A DNA stretch of 14,663 nucleotides from Peptococcaceae bacterium (GTDB lineage Bacteria > Bacillota > Desulfitobacteriia > Desulfitobacteriales > Desulfitobacteriaceae): positions 1 through 14,663 of the forward strand of contig JAITOS010000070.1 in the NCBI GenBank assembly GCA_031289815.1, read 5' to 3'. Within the stretch, counting starts at the first letter, position 1. Each line of letters begins with the position of its first letter. Positions 6,794 through 13,719 of the stretch are shown here, in pieces. A program made the translations under genes and the position numbers. The notes under the pieces are model-generated. The model was not told where the DNA came from and did no database searches. It saw nothing but the letters and a program-made list of their open reading frames with translations.

Positions 6794-8776
6794 GTGAGGA
6801 AAAAACAAAGAGAATTTCGCGAATATTTTTCGCGGGAGATATGGGTCTACCTTGGCTTGATCATCGTAGCCGCTCTGATCGTGGGAAAACTGGTCTGGCT
6901 GCAAGTCGTTCAATCTTCAAGTTTAAAGGTGACGGCGGCGGAAAAACGAAATACAACCACGGGAAACATGATGTTAGCCGAACGCGGCAGCATATTCGAT
7001 CATACCGGACACGTGATGGCCCAAAGCGTGCGCGTAAAAGAAGTCTATGCGGATCCCGAAACTTTAACGGCTCAAATAGATGACGGCAAATGGAAAGAGA
7101 GCAAAGAAGAGATCGCCCTGAAATTGGCGGCTATTTTGGAGCTGAATGAAACCGATGTGCTGAATAAATTGAATTTAAATCATCTCCAATGGACGAGTCT
7201 TGCCCATCAGGTGGATCTGGACAAGGCTACCGAAATCATGTCCTGGGGAATCCCCGGAGTCGGCCTGAGTGATGAGGCAAAACGCGTCTATCCTCTGGGG
7301 AGAATGGCGGCCTCCGTTTTGGGTATTGTCAATGGGGAGGGACATGGCGTGGAAGGGCTGGAGGCTTTCTATGACCAGCTCCTGTTTGGCACGCAAGGAA
7401 TTGCCTCTAACGATCAAAGTACAGCCGCGGGAGCGAATTTGACACTGACCTTAGATTCAACGATTCAGTATTTAATGGATCAGCAGGCCGTCGAATTGAT
7501 GGCGGAAACCAAAGCAAAACGCGTTACGATTCTGGCGATGGATCCTCTGAACGGCAAAGTCTTGGGGATGTCTACGCTCCCTGATTTTGACCCGAATCAT
7601 TATGATACGAGCGACCCCGAAGAACGGCGGAATACCTCCATCAGCTTCGCCTACGAACCGGGATCCACTTTTAAGCCGATTACCGGCGCCGCCGCGCTGG
7701 AAGACAGAATCATCAGCGCCGATGAACTATTTGACGATCCCGGATATTATAAGGTGGGCTCCAGAACCATAACCAATTGGGATTCCGATCAGCAGTCGCA
7801 CGGGCAGATCAGCTTCAGCCGCGGCATGGAATTATCCTCGAACGTCGTCTTGGCGCAGGTCGGTCAAAAGATAGGGAAAGACATATTTTACACCTTCCTC
7901 AATGCCTTTGGTTTTGGCCAAAAAACCGGAATCGATATTGCCGGGGAGGAAACAGGTTTGCTGGTTCCTTTAGAGAAGGTGAGAGATCTCGAATTAGCGA
8001 CGATGTCTTTCGGGCAGGCAAATCTGGTAACGCCGATTCAATTATTGACGGCGGTATGCGCGATCGTGAATGGCGGAACGCTTTACAAGCCCTATATCGT
8101 AGAGAAAATAACCGACGCCGAGGGGAGGATTCTCACGGAAACTGAGCCTATGGCGGTACGTCAGGTATTGTCAGAGTCCACGGCGCGGCAAATGAACGGC
8201 ATCCTGCAACAAGTGGTGGATCAGGGAACCGGAGGCTTAGCCAAAATTCCGGGAGTCAGAGTCGGCGGCAAAACAGGGACGGCGCAAAAAGTTGATCCGG
8301 AAACAGGGGAATATTCAACGACGGATTATATCGCCTCTTTTATAGCTTTTGCGCCGGCGGACGCGCCCAGAATCGCCCTCTTAATCGTGGTCGATACGCC
8401 GGTAGAGGGATCTCATCAGGGGGGAACGATTGCGGCGCCCCGCGTAAAAAATATTATTGAAGGAACCTTGCAATACTATAATATCCCGGTCGCTGAAGAT
8501 ACGCCCAGCATGGTCACTATTCCGGAGACCGCGATGACGTTAAGGCCGTCGCCGCGAGAGGTTGAACCCGAACATGAACCTATCAAAGGAGAAACCGTCG
8601 TCCCTGATCTCACCGGCTTGACGATGCGGCAGGCGGGCAACGCGATCGCTCAAGCTGAATTACATTTTAATTTCACCGGCTCAGGGCTGGTCGCTGAACA
8701 GCAGCCCGAAGCGGGAAAAGTCGTTCCGCAAGGAACCGTGGTAGAAGTGACATTTTCATCCATTTCCAATGAATAG
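6794..8776 (+). CDS. Class B penicillin-binding protein with one PASTA repeat (SpoVD/FtsI type transpeptidase)
   Basis: This is a peptidoglycan D,D-transpeptidase acting outside the membrane, 660 residues from the GTG start. In that numbering a cytoplasmic basic N-terminus (MRKKQREFREYF) precedes one membrane anchor (about 17-39). The PBP dimerisation domain opens with ERGSIFDHTG. The transpeptidase domain carries all three catalytic motifs: STFK (Ser291 nucleophile, Lys294), SSN (348-350) and KTG (493-495, in GGKTGTAQK). A single PASTA repeat ends the protein (VVPDLTGLTMRQAGNAIAQA to VVPQGTVVEVTF). One PASTA repeat resembles SpoVD rather than the two-repeat vegetative PBP2B of Bacillus. However, the usual mraZ/ftsL/murE neighbours are absent; here it heads a peptidase operon, so it may be a second, specialised copy. 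Family is certain; SpoVD versus FtsI role is open. Confidence 0.95.
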   Translation: MRKKQREFREYFSREIWVYLGLIIVAALIVGKLVWLQVVQSSSLKVTAAEKRNTTTGNMMLAERGSIFDHTGHVMAQSVRVKEVYADPETLTAQIDDGKWKESKEEIALKLAAILELNETDVLNKLNLNHLQWTSLAHQVDLDKATEIMSWGIPGVGLSDEAKRVYPLGRMAASVLGIVNGEGHGVEGLEAFYDQLLFGTQGIASNDQSTAAGANLTLTLDSTIQYLMDQQAVELMAETKAKRVTILAMDPLNGKVLGMSTLPDFDPNHYDTSDPEERRNTSISFAYEPGSTFKPITGAAALEDRIISADELFDDPGYYKVGSRTITNWDSDQQSHGQISFSRGMELSSNVVLAQVGQKIGKDIFYTFLNAFGFGQKTGIDIAGEETGLLVPLEKVRDLELATMSFGQANLVTPIQLLTAVCAIVNGGTLYKPYIVEKITDAEGRILTETEPMAVRQVLSESTARQMNGILQQVVDQGTGGLAKIPGVRVGGKTGTAQKVDPETGEYSTTDYIASFIAFAPADAPRIALLIVVDTPVEGSHQGGTIAAPRVKNIIEGTLQYYNIPVAEDTPSMVTIPETAMTLRPSPREVEPEHEPIKGETVVPDLTGLTMRQAGNAIAQAELHFNFTGSGLVAEQQPEAGKVVPQGTVVEVTFSSISNE

Positions 8777-8793
8777 CGGTTAAATAGTGAAAC

Positions 8794-8800
8794 AGGGGGA
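8794..8800 (+). promoter_or_regulatory. Ribosome binding site deciding the PepV start
   Basis: AGGGGGA sits seven bases before ATG 8808. The in-frame GTG at 8787 lies upstream of the motif and has no comparable site. Confidence 0.7.
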
Positions 8801-8807
8801 ATACAAC

Positions 8808-10226
8808 ATGGTTTTGGAAAGCCAGGTGGAAAAAGAGCAAGAGGCGTTAATTCATAACGTACAAAGCTGCGTCCGCATCCGCAGCGTCAGGACGCCGGAA
8901 CAAGCCGCTCCGGGAGCGCCGTTCGGGCCAGGCGTGCAACAGGCCTTGGAATGGTTTTTGGCGGAGGCTGCCCGGATGGGATTTAAAACCAGGAACATCG
9001 ACGGCTACGTCGGCACGGTTGAATTTGGCAGCGGCGACGTCTTTGGCGTGATGGGACATCTGGACGTCGTTCCCGAAGGCGACGGCTGGAGTGTTCCTCC
9101 TTACGCGGCGGCGATCAAGGACGGCAAGCTCTATGGCCGCGGCGCCTCGGATGATAAAGGGCCGACCCTGGCGGTGCTGCACGCCATGAAGGTACTCAAG
9201 GATTCCCAATGGCCGCTCAGGAGAACGATCCGGTTGATCCTGGGAACCGACGAAGAGTCCGGTTGGGCGGATCTGGATTATTACCGGCAGCGTGAAGAGC
9301 TTCCCAGCGAGGGCTTTACCCCCGACGCCAAATTCCCCCTGATTCACGCCGAGAAAGGCCTATTGCAGCTGGAACTGTCTAAAAAAACCAAGGCGCTTTC
9401 TCATATCGTCTCTTTAACCGGGGGAGAACGACCGAATATCGTGCCGGATCATTGTCACATCAGAATCAAAGGGATTGCGGAATCAGTCATCAGGGAAAAA
9501 ATAGAAGCGTTTTCCTGTCCCGCCGAAATATCGCTAGACCTGCTGCCGTCGGATAACCAGGAACAGACCCTTCTGGTAAAAGGCGCGGGCGCGCATGGCA
9601 GTCTGCCGCAGGAAGGTAAAAACGCCGCCCTTTATGCCGTACAATTCCTGCGAACCTTGCCACTGGACCGGGAAGAACAAGCGTTGCTGCAATGGATCAG
9701 CGATCAGCCGGGCAATGGCTTCCACGGGGAAGGCTTCGATTTGGCTCTGAGCGACGAGGTATCCGGGAAGCTGTCTCTGAATGTGGGGATCCTGGAGATC
9801 CAAACCCATACAACGCGCCTGGTGGCGGATATCCGTTACCCGGTTACTTGTCAGGGCGAAGGGATTGTAGAACAAATATCGCGGGTTTGTAAGCAAGAAG
9901 ACTATACGGTAAACGTTTTGGTCCATCAATTGCCGCATCATGTCGCTAAAGACAGCGATTTAGTGCAAACGCTTTTAGCGGCGTATCATGAAGTCACAGG
10001 AAAAGACGCCTATGCCTTGGCCATCGGGGGAGGAACTTACGCCAAAGCCTTGCCCCAAGGGGTAGCCTTCGGCGCGGTATTCCCGGGAGAACCGGATATG
10101 GCGCACTGTGCCGATGAATATATCCGGATAGATCATCTGCTCCTGTTGACGAAAATATATACCCAGGCGTTGTTTAAGGTGGCGGCGGTTGATACGTCCG
10201 GCGTGAAACCAGAAAGGAATGAATAG
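8808..10226 (+). CDS. pepV: M20 family dipeptidase, PepV type
   Basis: This is a cytoplasmic dizinc dipeptidase of 472 residues, the usual PepV length. PepV enzymes cleave dipeptides, including some with an N-terminal beta-Ala or D-Ala. Numbered from the ATG at 8808, the metal-site motifs are GHLDVVPEGDGW (His84, Asp86), GASDDKGPTLA (Asp115/116), GTDEESGW (Glu149 catalytic base, Glu150 ligand), DAKFP (Asp173) and the C-terminal MAHCADEYI histidine. The lid/dimer domain lies between. AGGGGGA (8794-8800) is seven bases before ATG 8808; a longer frame from GTG 8787 translates through that site and is less likely. It starts 31 bases after the PBP stop and ends three bases before the next peptidase, so it is clearly in the same operon. 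It would finish degradation of the short peptides released by the aminopeptidases downstream. Confidence 0.93.
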   Translation: MVLESQVEKEQEALIHNVQSCVRIRSVRTPEQAAPGAPFGPGVQQALEWFLAEAARMGFKTRNIDGYVGTVEFGSGDVFGVMGHLDVVPEGDGWSVPPYAAAIKDGKLYGRGASDDKGPTLAVLHAMKVLKDSQWPLRRTIRLILGTDEESGWADLDYYRQREELPSEGFTPDAKFPLIHAEKGLLQLELSKKTKALSHIVSLTGGERPNIVPDHCHIRIKGIAESVIREKIEAFSCPAEISLDLLPSDNQEQTLLVKGAGAHGSLPQEGKNAALYAVQFLRTLPLDREEQALLQWISDQPGNGFHGEGFDLALSDEVSGKLSLNVGILEIQTHTTRLVADIRYPVTCQGEGIVEQISRVCKQEDYTVNVLVHQLPHHVAKDSDLVQTLLAAYHEVTGKDAYALAIGGGTYAKALPQGVAFGAVFPGEPDMAHCADEYIRIDHLLLLTKIYTQALFKVAAVDTSGVKPERNE

Positions 10227-10229
10227 AGG

Positions 10230-11288
10230 ATGAAGGCACAAGCAGACAGAGCCAAAGAATTCTTGCGTTCATTGTCCGAAATCTCGGCGGTGTCCGGCTA
10301 TGAATATCGGCTGATAGAACAGATCGAGGCCGGATTCCGTCTGATTGCCGATGAAATCACGCAGGATTCTTTTCATCATGTATATGCCAGGAAGAAGGGT
10401 TCTAAAGGAACGAGCAAGATCATGCTGGCGGCGCATTCGGATGAAATCGGCTTGATGATCACAGACGTCGATCAAAGAGGGTTTTTGCATTTCACGCAAA
10501 TTGCCGGCGTGGACGCCAAAACGCTGTTGGGACAAGAAGTGACGGTGCACGGGGAACAAGACGTCCCCGGCGTGATTGCTTCCGTCCCGCCGCGGGCATT
10601 GACCTCCGATAACGGACAGAGCATCATAAAGATGGAGGACATGAGGATCGACGTTGGGATGCCGCAGGCCCAGATCCGGGAAGTGATCGACGTGGGTGCG
10701 ACAGTCACCATCCGCCGCAAAATGACGGAATTGCTGAATAACCGGGTAGCCGGTAAGGCTTTTGACGATCGGGCGGGTATCGTGGCGATGGCGGTGTGCT
10801 TTGAAGAATTGGAAAAAATGCATCATCTTCATGATGTGATGGCCGTGGCGACCGTGCAGGAGGAAGTCGGAATTCGCGGCGCCGGGATCAGCGCTTATCG
10901 CTTAGCCCCCGATCTGGCGATCGCCATCGACGTGACCCATGCTTCCACATCCGATCATAAGAACCCGTCCATCGAACTGGGCAAAGGGCCGGCGGTGGCG
11001 ATTGGGCCCAACATCCATCCGGCTATCGCCAAGAAGCTGGGAGAAATCGCCCAGGAAAACAGGCTTTCTTATCAATTTGATCCCAATCCCGGCGCGACCG
11101 GAACAGACGCGCGCGTGATCCAGATCACACAGGCCGGGATACCGACCGGATTACTCAGTATTCCCTTGCGCTACATGCACACCTCGGTCGAAATGCTGGA
11201 GATGAAAGATGTGGTGAATACCGGTAAATTGCTGGCGTATTTTATCGCGTCTTTGCCGGAGGACTTGGAGGACTTTCTATGCTATTAA
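10230..11288 (+). CDS. M42 family metallo-aminopeptidase (first of three)
   Basis: This 352-residue M42 peptidase belongs to the family of TET aminopeptidases and of enzymes often labelled glutamyl aminopeptidase or endoglucanase M. Known members are dizinc enzymes forming dodecameric tetrahedral shells in the cytoplasm. All metal-site residues are present: AAHSDEIGLMI (His69, Asp71), KAFDDRAG (Asp179, bridging), VQEEVGIRGA (Glu211 base, Glu212 ligand), IAIDVTH (Asp234) and RYMHTS (His317). GTDARVIQ near 291 is the usual segment before the last ligand. It begins three bases after the pepV stop, with AAAGGA upstream, and overlaps the next M42 gene by 10 bases. N-terminal specificity (acidic, hydrophobic or basic) cannot be read from the sequence. 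Family call is firm. Confidence 0.93.
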   Translation: MKAQADRAKEFLRSLSEISAVSGYEYRLIEQIEAGFRLIADEITQDSFHHVYARKKGSKGTSKIMLAAHSDEIGLMITDVDQRGFLHFTQIAGVDAKTLLGQEVTVHGEQDVPGVIASVPPRALTSDNGQSIIKMEDMRIDVGMPQAQIREVIDVGATVTIRRKMTELLNNRVAGKAFDDRAGIVAMAVCFEELEKMHHLHDVMAVATVQEEVGIRGAGISAYRLAPDLAIAIDVTHASTSDHKNPSIELGKGPAVAIGPNIHPAIAKKLGEIAQENRLSYQFDPNPGATGTDARVIQITQAGIPTGLLSIPLRYMHTSVEMLEMKDVVNTGKLLAYFIASLPEDLEDFLCY

Positions 11289-12304
11289 AAGAATTAACGG
11301 AGTTAAATGGCGTTGCCGGTATGGAGAAACCGATTCGGGAGGCCCTGATTCAAGCGTTGGAACCTTCCGGCTGTGCCTGGCGGATCGATAAAATCGGCAA
11401 TCTGATCACCTCAAGAAACACGTTAAGCACCGCTCCCAGGGTCATGCTGTCCGCTCATATGGATGAGGTGGGCTTGATGATTACGGAGATTGACGCCGAC
11501 GGGACCTTAAAATTCCGAACGGTTGGCGTGATCAATCCCCGTCTGTTGGTTTCTAAAGCCGTCAGGCTCCATGAAACCCTGAATGGCGTCATCGGCTCCA
11601 AAGCCATTCATTTGCAGAAACCGGCGGAACGGAAAAAAGACTTTACCCTGGAACAGTTATATATTGATATTGGCGCCAATTCCAAAGAAGAGGCGGCCAA
11701 ACAGGTAAAAGTGGGGGATTACGCCTACTTTGCCACCGCTTTTGAGCCGCTGGGAACAGGGCATTATAAAGCGAAGGCTTTGGACGACCGTGTGGGCTGC
11801 GCCATACTCGCGGAAATCATGAAAAAGGATTACGGGTTTCCCCTCTACGGAGTATTTACGGTTCAGGAAGAAATTGGGCTGCGGGGCGCGCAAGTGGCGG
11901 CTTATCAGGTCGATCCCGCTTTCGCCGTCGTCCTGGAGGGGACGGCAGCCGCGGATCTGCTGGAAGACGAGGAGAGCGCCTGGAGTACGGAAGTCGGACA
12001 GGGTCCGGCTTGCTCCATCATCGATAGCACGACCCTGTATCAGCCTGAACTCGTGCAATATGTAAAAAAAATAGCCGAAAAAAACGACATTCCTTTGCAA
12101 TTTCGCCGCGGCTCGGCTGGCGGCAATGACGCCGGCAAAATCCACTTGAATAAATCCGGCGTACCCACGATTACCCTGAGTGTCCCCTGCCGCTATATTC
12201 ACTCGCCGGTATCGGTCATGGCCGAACAGGATTATCGTGATTGTATCCGGCTGACCGAGGCGATATTGCGGGAGCTGCCTTATGCGGTAATGAACCGAAC
12301 CTGA
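11279..12304 (+). CDS. M42 family metallo-aminopeptidase (second of three; Glu in place of the Asp zinc ligand)
   Basis: This 341-residue M42 peptidase is clearly diverged from its two neighbours. The metal site is intact: SAHMDEVGLMI (His60, Asp62), KALDDRVG (Asp169), VQEEIGLRGA (Glu197, Glu198) and CRYIHSP (His308). At the position where the first and third copies have an Asp (IDVTH, VDVTR) this one has Glu220 in VVLEGTAAAD. Both residues occur at this site in the M42 family, so it is probably active but of a different subgroup. Its ATG lies inside the end of the previous gene (10-base overlap), with GGAGGA six bases upstream, indicating coupled translation. Different copies could form separate shells with different specificities or mixed ones; the sequence does not decide. 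Confidence 0.92.
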   Translation: MLLKELTELNGVAGMEKPIREALIQALEPSGCAWRIDKIGNLITSRNTLSTAPRVMLSAHMDEVGLMITEIDADGTLKFRTVGVINPRLLVSKAVRLHETLNGVIGSKAIHLQKPAERKKDFTLEQLYIDIGANSKEEAAKQVKVGDYAYFATAFEPLGTGHYKAKALDDRVGCAILAEIMKKDYGFPLYGVFTVQEEIGLRGAQVAAYQVDPAFAVVLEGTAAADLLEDEESAWSTEVGQGPACSIIDSTTLYQPELVQYVKKIAEKNDIPLQFRRGSAGGNDAGKIHLNKSGVPTITLSVPCRYIHSPVSVMAEQDYRDCIRLTEAILRELPYAVMNRT

Positions 12305-12337
12305 AAAACGCGCAAAATCAGGGAAAACGCACAAAAT
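12305..12337 (+). repeat. Short direct repeat between the second and third M42 genes
   Basis: AAAACGCGCAAAAT (12305-12318) recurs as AAAACGCACAAAAT (12324-12337), a 14-base unit with one difference and a 19-base period. It fills most of the 55-base gap before the third M42 gene, the only sizeable gap among the peptidase genes. It may be a small binding site or simple local duplication. Confidence 0.45.
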
Positions 12338-12359
12338 GTAAAGGGAGGGATCTTAGCGT

Positions 12360-13385
12360 ATGTCGCATCATTCTGAGGATATTCAATATCCGTTGCTCCA
12401 ACGCCTGACACAGCAATTCGGCCCGTCCGGCTCGGAAAACAGCGTGATCCAGGCGATTCTGCCGGAAATACAGGCGTTTAGCGATGAAACCAAAATAGAC
12501 GCCTTAGGAAACCTTATCGCTATCAAACAGGGAACCTCCGGCAAACAGATCATGATCTCGTCTCATGTTGATGAGATCGGAATCATCGTGACCTACATGG
12601 ATAAAAACGGCTTTCTTCGTTTCACGGCAATCGGCGGCGTCCATGTCAGCAGTATGCCGTACCGCCGCGTCCGCTTCCAAAACGGAACGGTAGGCACCAT
12701 TGGCGTGGAAAAGCTGGATAAGCTCAGCGATCTGAAATTAGAAAAACTGTATATTGACATTGGCGCGGCTTCCGAAGAAGAAGCGGCGGTCAAGGTGGGC
12801 ATCGGCGACAGCGCTGTTTTCGTGGGAGAATACGCGGAAATGGGTTCCAGAATCATGGCCAAAGCCTTGGATAACCGGGCCGGCTGCTTTGTGCTGATCG
12901 AAGCGATGAAACGGGTACGCTCTCCGCATACCTTAGCCTTTGCTTTTACCACCCAGGAGGAAGTCGGCTTACGGGGCGCCCGACCGGCGGCCTATGCTTT
13001 AGAACCGGACGCCGCCATTACGGTGGACGTCACCCGCACCGGCGATACCCCCAAAGCGCAGCTGATGTCCGTCAAGCTGGGAGACGGGGTGGCGATTAAA
13101 GTCATGGACCGTTCGATTGTCGTCTCTCCCGCGGTGAAGGAATGGATGATCCAAACGGCGAAGAAGCGGAACATCCCGTATCAATACGAAGTCCTGGAAT
13201 CCGGCGGGACGGAATCCGGGATGATTCAATTGACGAAAACCGGCGTCCTGACCGGCGTCCTTTCGATTCCGGCGCGTTACATCCACAGTCCGGGCGAAAT
13301 GATCGATCAGCGTGATCTGGAGACAACGATCGCTTTATTGGTCGCTTTGCTCCAGGATTCTTTGGAAGAAAACCCCTTATTTTAG
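12360..13385 (+). CDS. M42 family metallo-aminopeptidase (third of three)
   Basis: This 341-residue M42 peptidase has a complete metal site: SSHVDEIGIIV (His69, Asp71), KALDNRAG (Asp171, with Asn in place of the more common second Asp), TQEEVGLRGA (Glu200, Glu201), TVDVTRTG (Asp223) and RYIHSPGEM (His309). GTESGMIQL replaces the usual GTDA/GNDA segment before the last ligand. The start follows AGGGAGGG by about ten bases, slightly long spacing. The 55-base gap upstream carries a direct repeat but no terminator, so cotranscription with the two preceding M42 genes is likely. It is the last gene of the operon. Substrate is not predictable. Confidence 0.92.
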   Translation: MSHHSEDIQYPLLQRLTQQFGPSGSENSVIQAILPEIQAFSDETKIDALGNLIAIKQGTSGKQIMISSHVDEIGIIVTYMDKNGFLRFTAIGGVHVSSMPYRRVRFQNGTVGTIGVEKLDKLSDLKLEKLYIDIGAASEEEAAVKVGIGDSAVFVGEYAEMGSRIMAKALDNRAGCFVLIEAMKRVRSPHTLAFAFTTQEEVGLRGARPAAYALEPDAAITVDVTRTGDTPKAQLMSVKLGDGVAIKVMDRSIVVSPAVKEWMIQTAKKRNIPYQYEVLESGGTESGMIQLTKTGVLTGVLSIPARYIHSPGEMIDQRDLETTIALLVALLQDSLEENPLF

Positions 13386-13393
13386 TCGCCTAA

Positions 13394-13446
13394 GAGAAAA
13401 ATACTGAGATTTTGTTGAGATTTTTGCTTATATTCTCGATTTTTTC
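13394..13446 (+). terminator. Weak possible terminator after the peptidase operon
   Basis: GAGAA (13394-13398) can pair with TTCTC (13433-13437), which is followed by GATTTTTT. The loop is long and the stem short, so this is a poor candidate. No better one lies between the last M42 gene and the tRNA, and read-through to the strong terminator after the tRNA is possible. Confidence 0.2.
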
Positions 13447-13447
13447 G

Positions 13448-13477
13448 TTGCAATCCCAGCCTGTTCTATAGTAAAAT
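13448..13477 (+). promoter_or_regulatory. Promoter of the tRNA-Lys gene
   Basis: TTGCAA (13448-13453) and TAAAAT (13472-13477) are separated by 18 bases, about 40 bases before the mature tRNA 5' end. The surrounding sequence is AT-rich. Confidence 0.45.
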
Positions 13478-13515
13478 AGATAGTGATTTGTTTTATATAA
13501 ACATATCTTGCTTTT

Positions 13516-13591
13516 GCGCCACTAGCTCAGCTGGTAGAGCATCCGACTCTTAATCGGCAGGTCCTGGGTTCGAATCCCCGGTGGCGCACCA
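13516..13591 (+). tRNA. tRNA-Lys (anticodon CTT), CCA encoded
   Basis: This 76-base cloverleaf reads AAG. The acceptor stem GCGCCAC/GTGGCGC is perfect, the D stem GCTC/GAGC is perfect, and the anticodon loop is CTCTTAA with anticodon CTT at 13549-13551. The T loop is TTCGAAT, and A73 plus CCA are encoded. Two oppositions are non-canonical: U27-C43 at the top of the anticodon stem and U50-C64 in the T stem. The rest is well formed, so it is probably functional. It lies between the peptidase operon and a strong terminator and appears to be a single-tRNA unit. Confidence 0.95.
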
Positions 13592-13632
13592 AAATCTATT
13601 GCCCCGTGCAAATAGCAGATAGCAGACAAAAA

Positions 13633-13654
13633 AAGCTCGTAACCATACGAGCTT
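13633..13654 (-). terminator. Intrinsic terminator for the minus-strand hydrolase
   Basis: A perfect 9-bp inverted repeat, AAGCTCGTA/TACGAGCTT around ACCA, is flanked on its left by seven A residues (13628-13634) that overlap its first two bases. Read on the minus strand this is a hairpin followed by a run of T, placed downstream of the hydrolase gene. Confidence 0.65.
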
Positions 13655-13656
13655 GA

Positions 13657-13693
13657 GGACGCCCGAGAAGTGATTTTCGGGCGTCCGTTTTTT
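13657..13693 (+). terminator. Strong intrinsic terminator after tRNA-Lys
   Basis: GGACGCCCGAGAA pairs with TTTTCGGGCGTCC over 13 positions (one G-U) around the loop GTGA, followed by GTTTTTT. It ends plus-strand transcription from the tRNA, and perhaps from the peptidase operon. With the neighbouring minus-strand hairpin it forms a bidirectional barrier. Confidence 0.85.
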
Positions 13694-13719
13694 CGTAGAT
13701 CCAAGCGGCGGATTCTTCC

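Noticed and set aside
11657..12334. Minus-strand 225-codon frame opposite the second M42 gene
   Set aside because: Long but antisense to a full set of M42 motifs; its composition is a mirror of the real gene and no family signature appears.
13522..13704. Minus-strand 60-codon frame whose end reads GAPPGIRTQDLPIKSRMLYQ
   Set aside because: This is the well-known false protein made by translating the antisense of a tRNA gene; it overlaps tRNA-Lys completely at that end.
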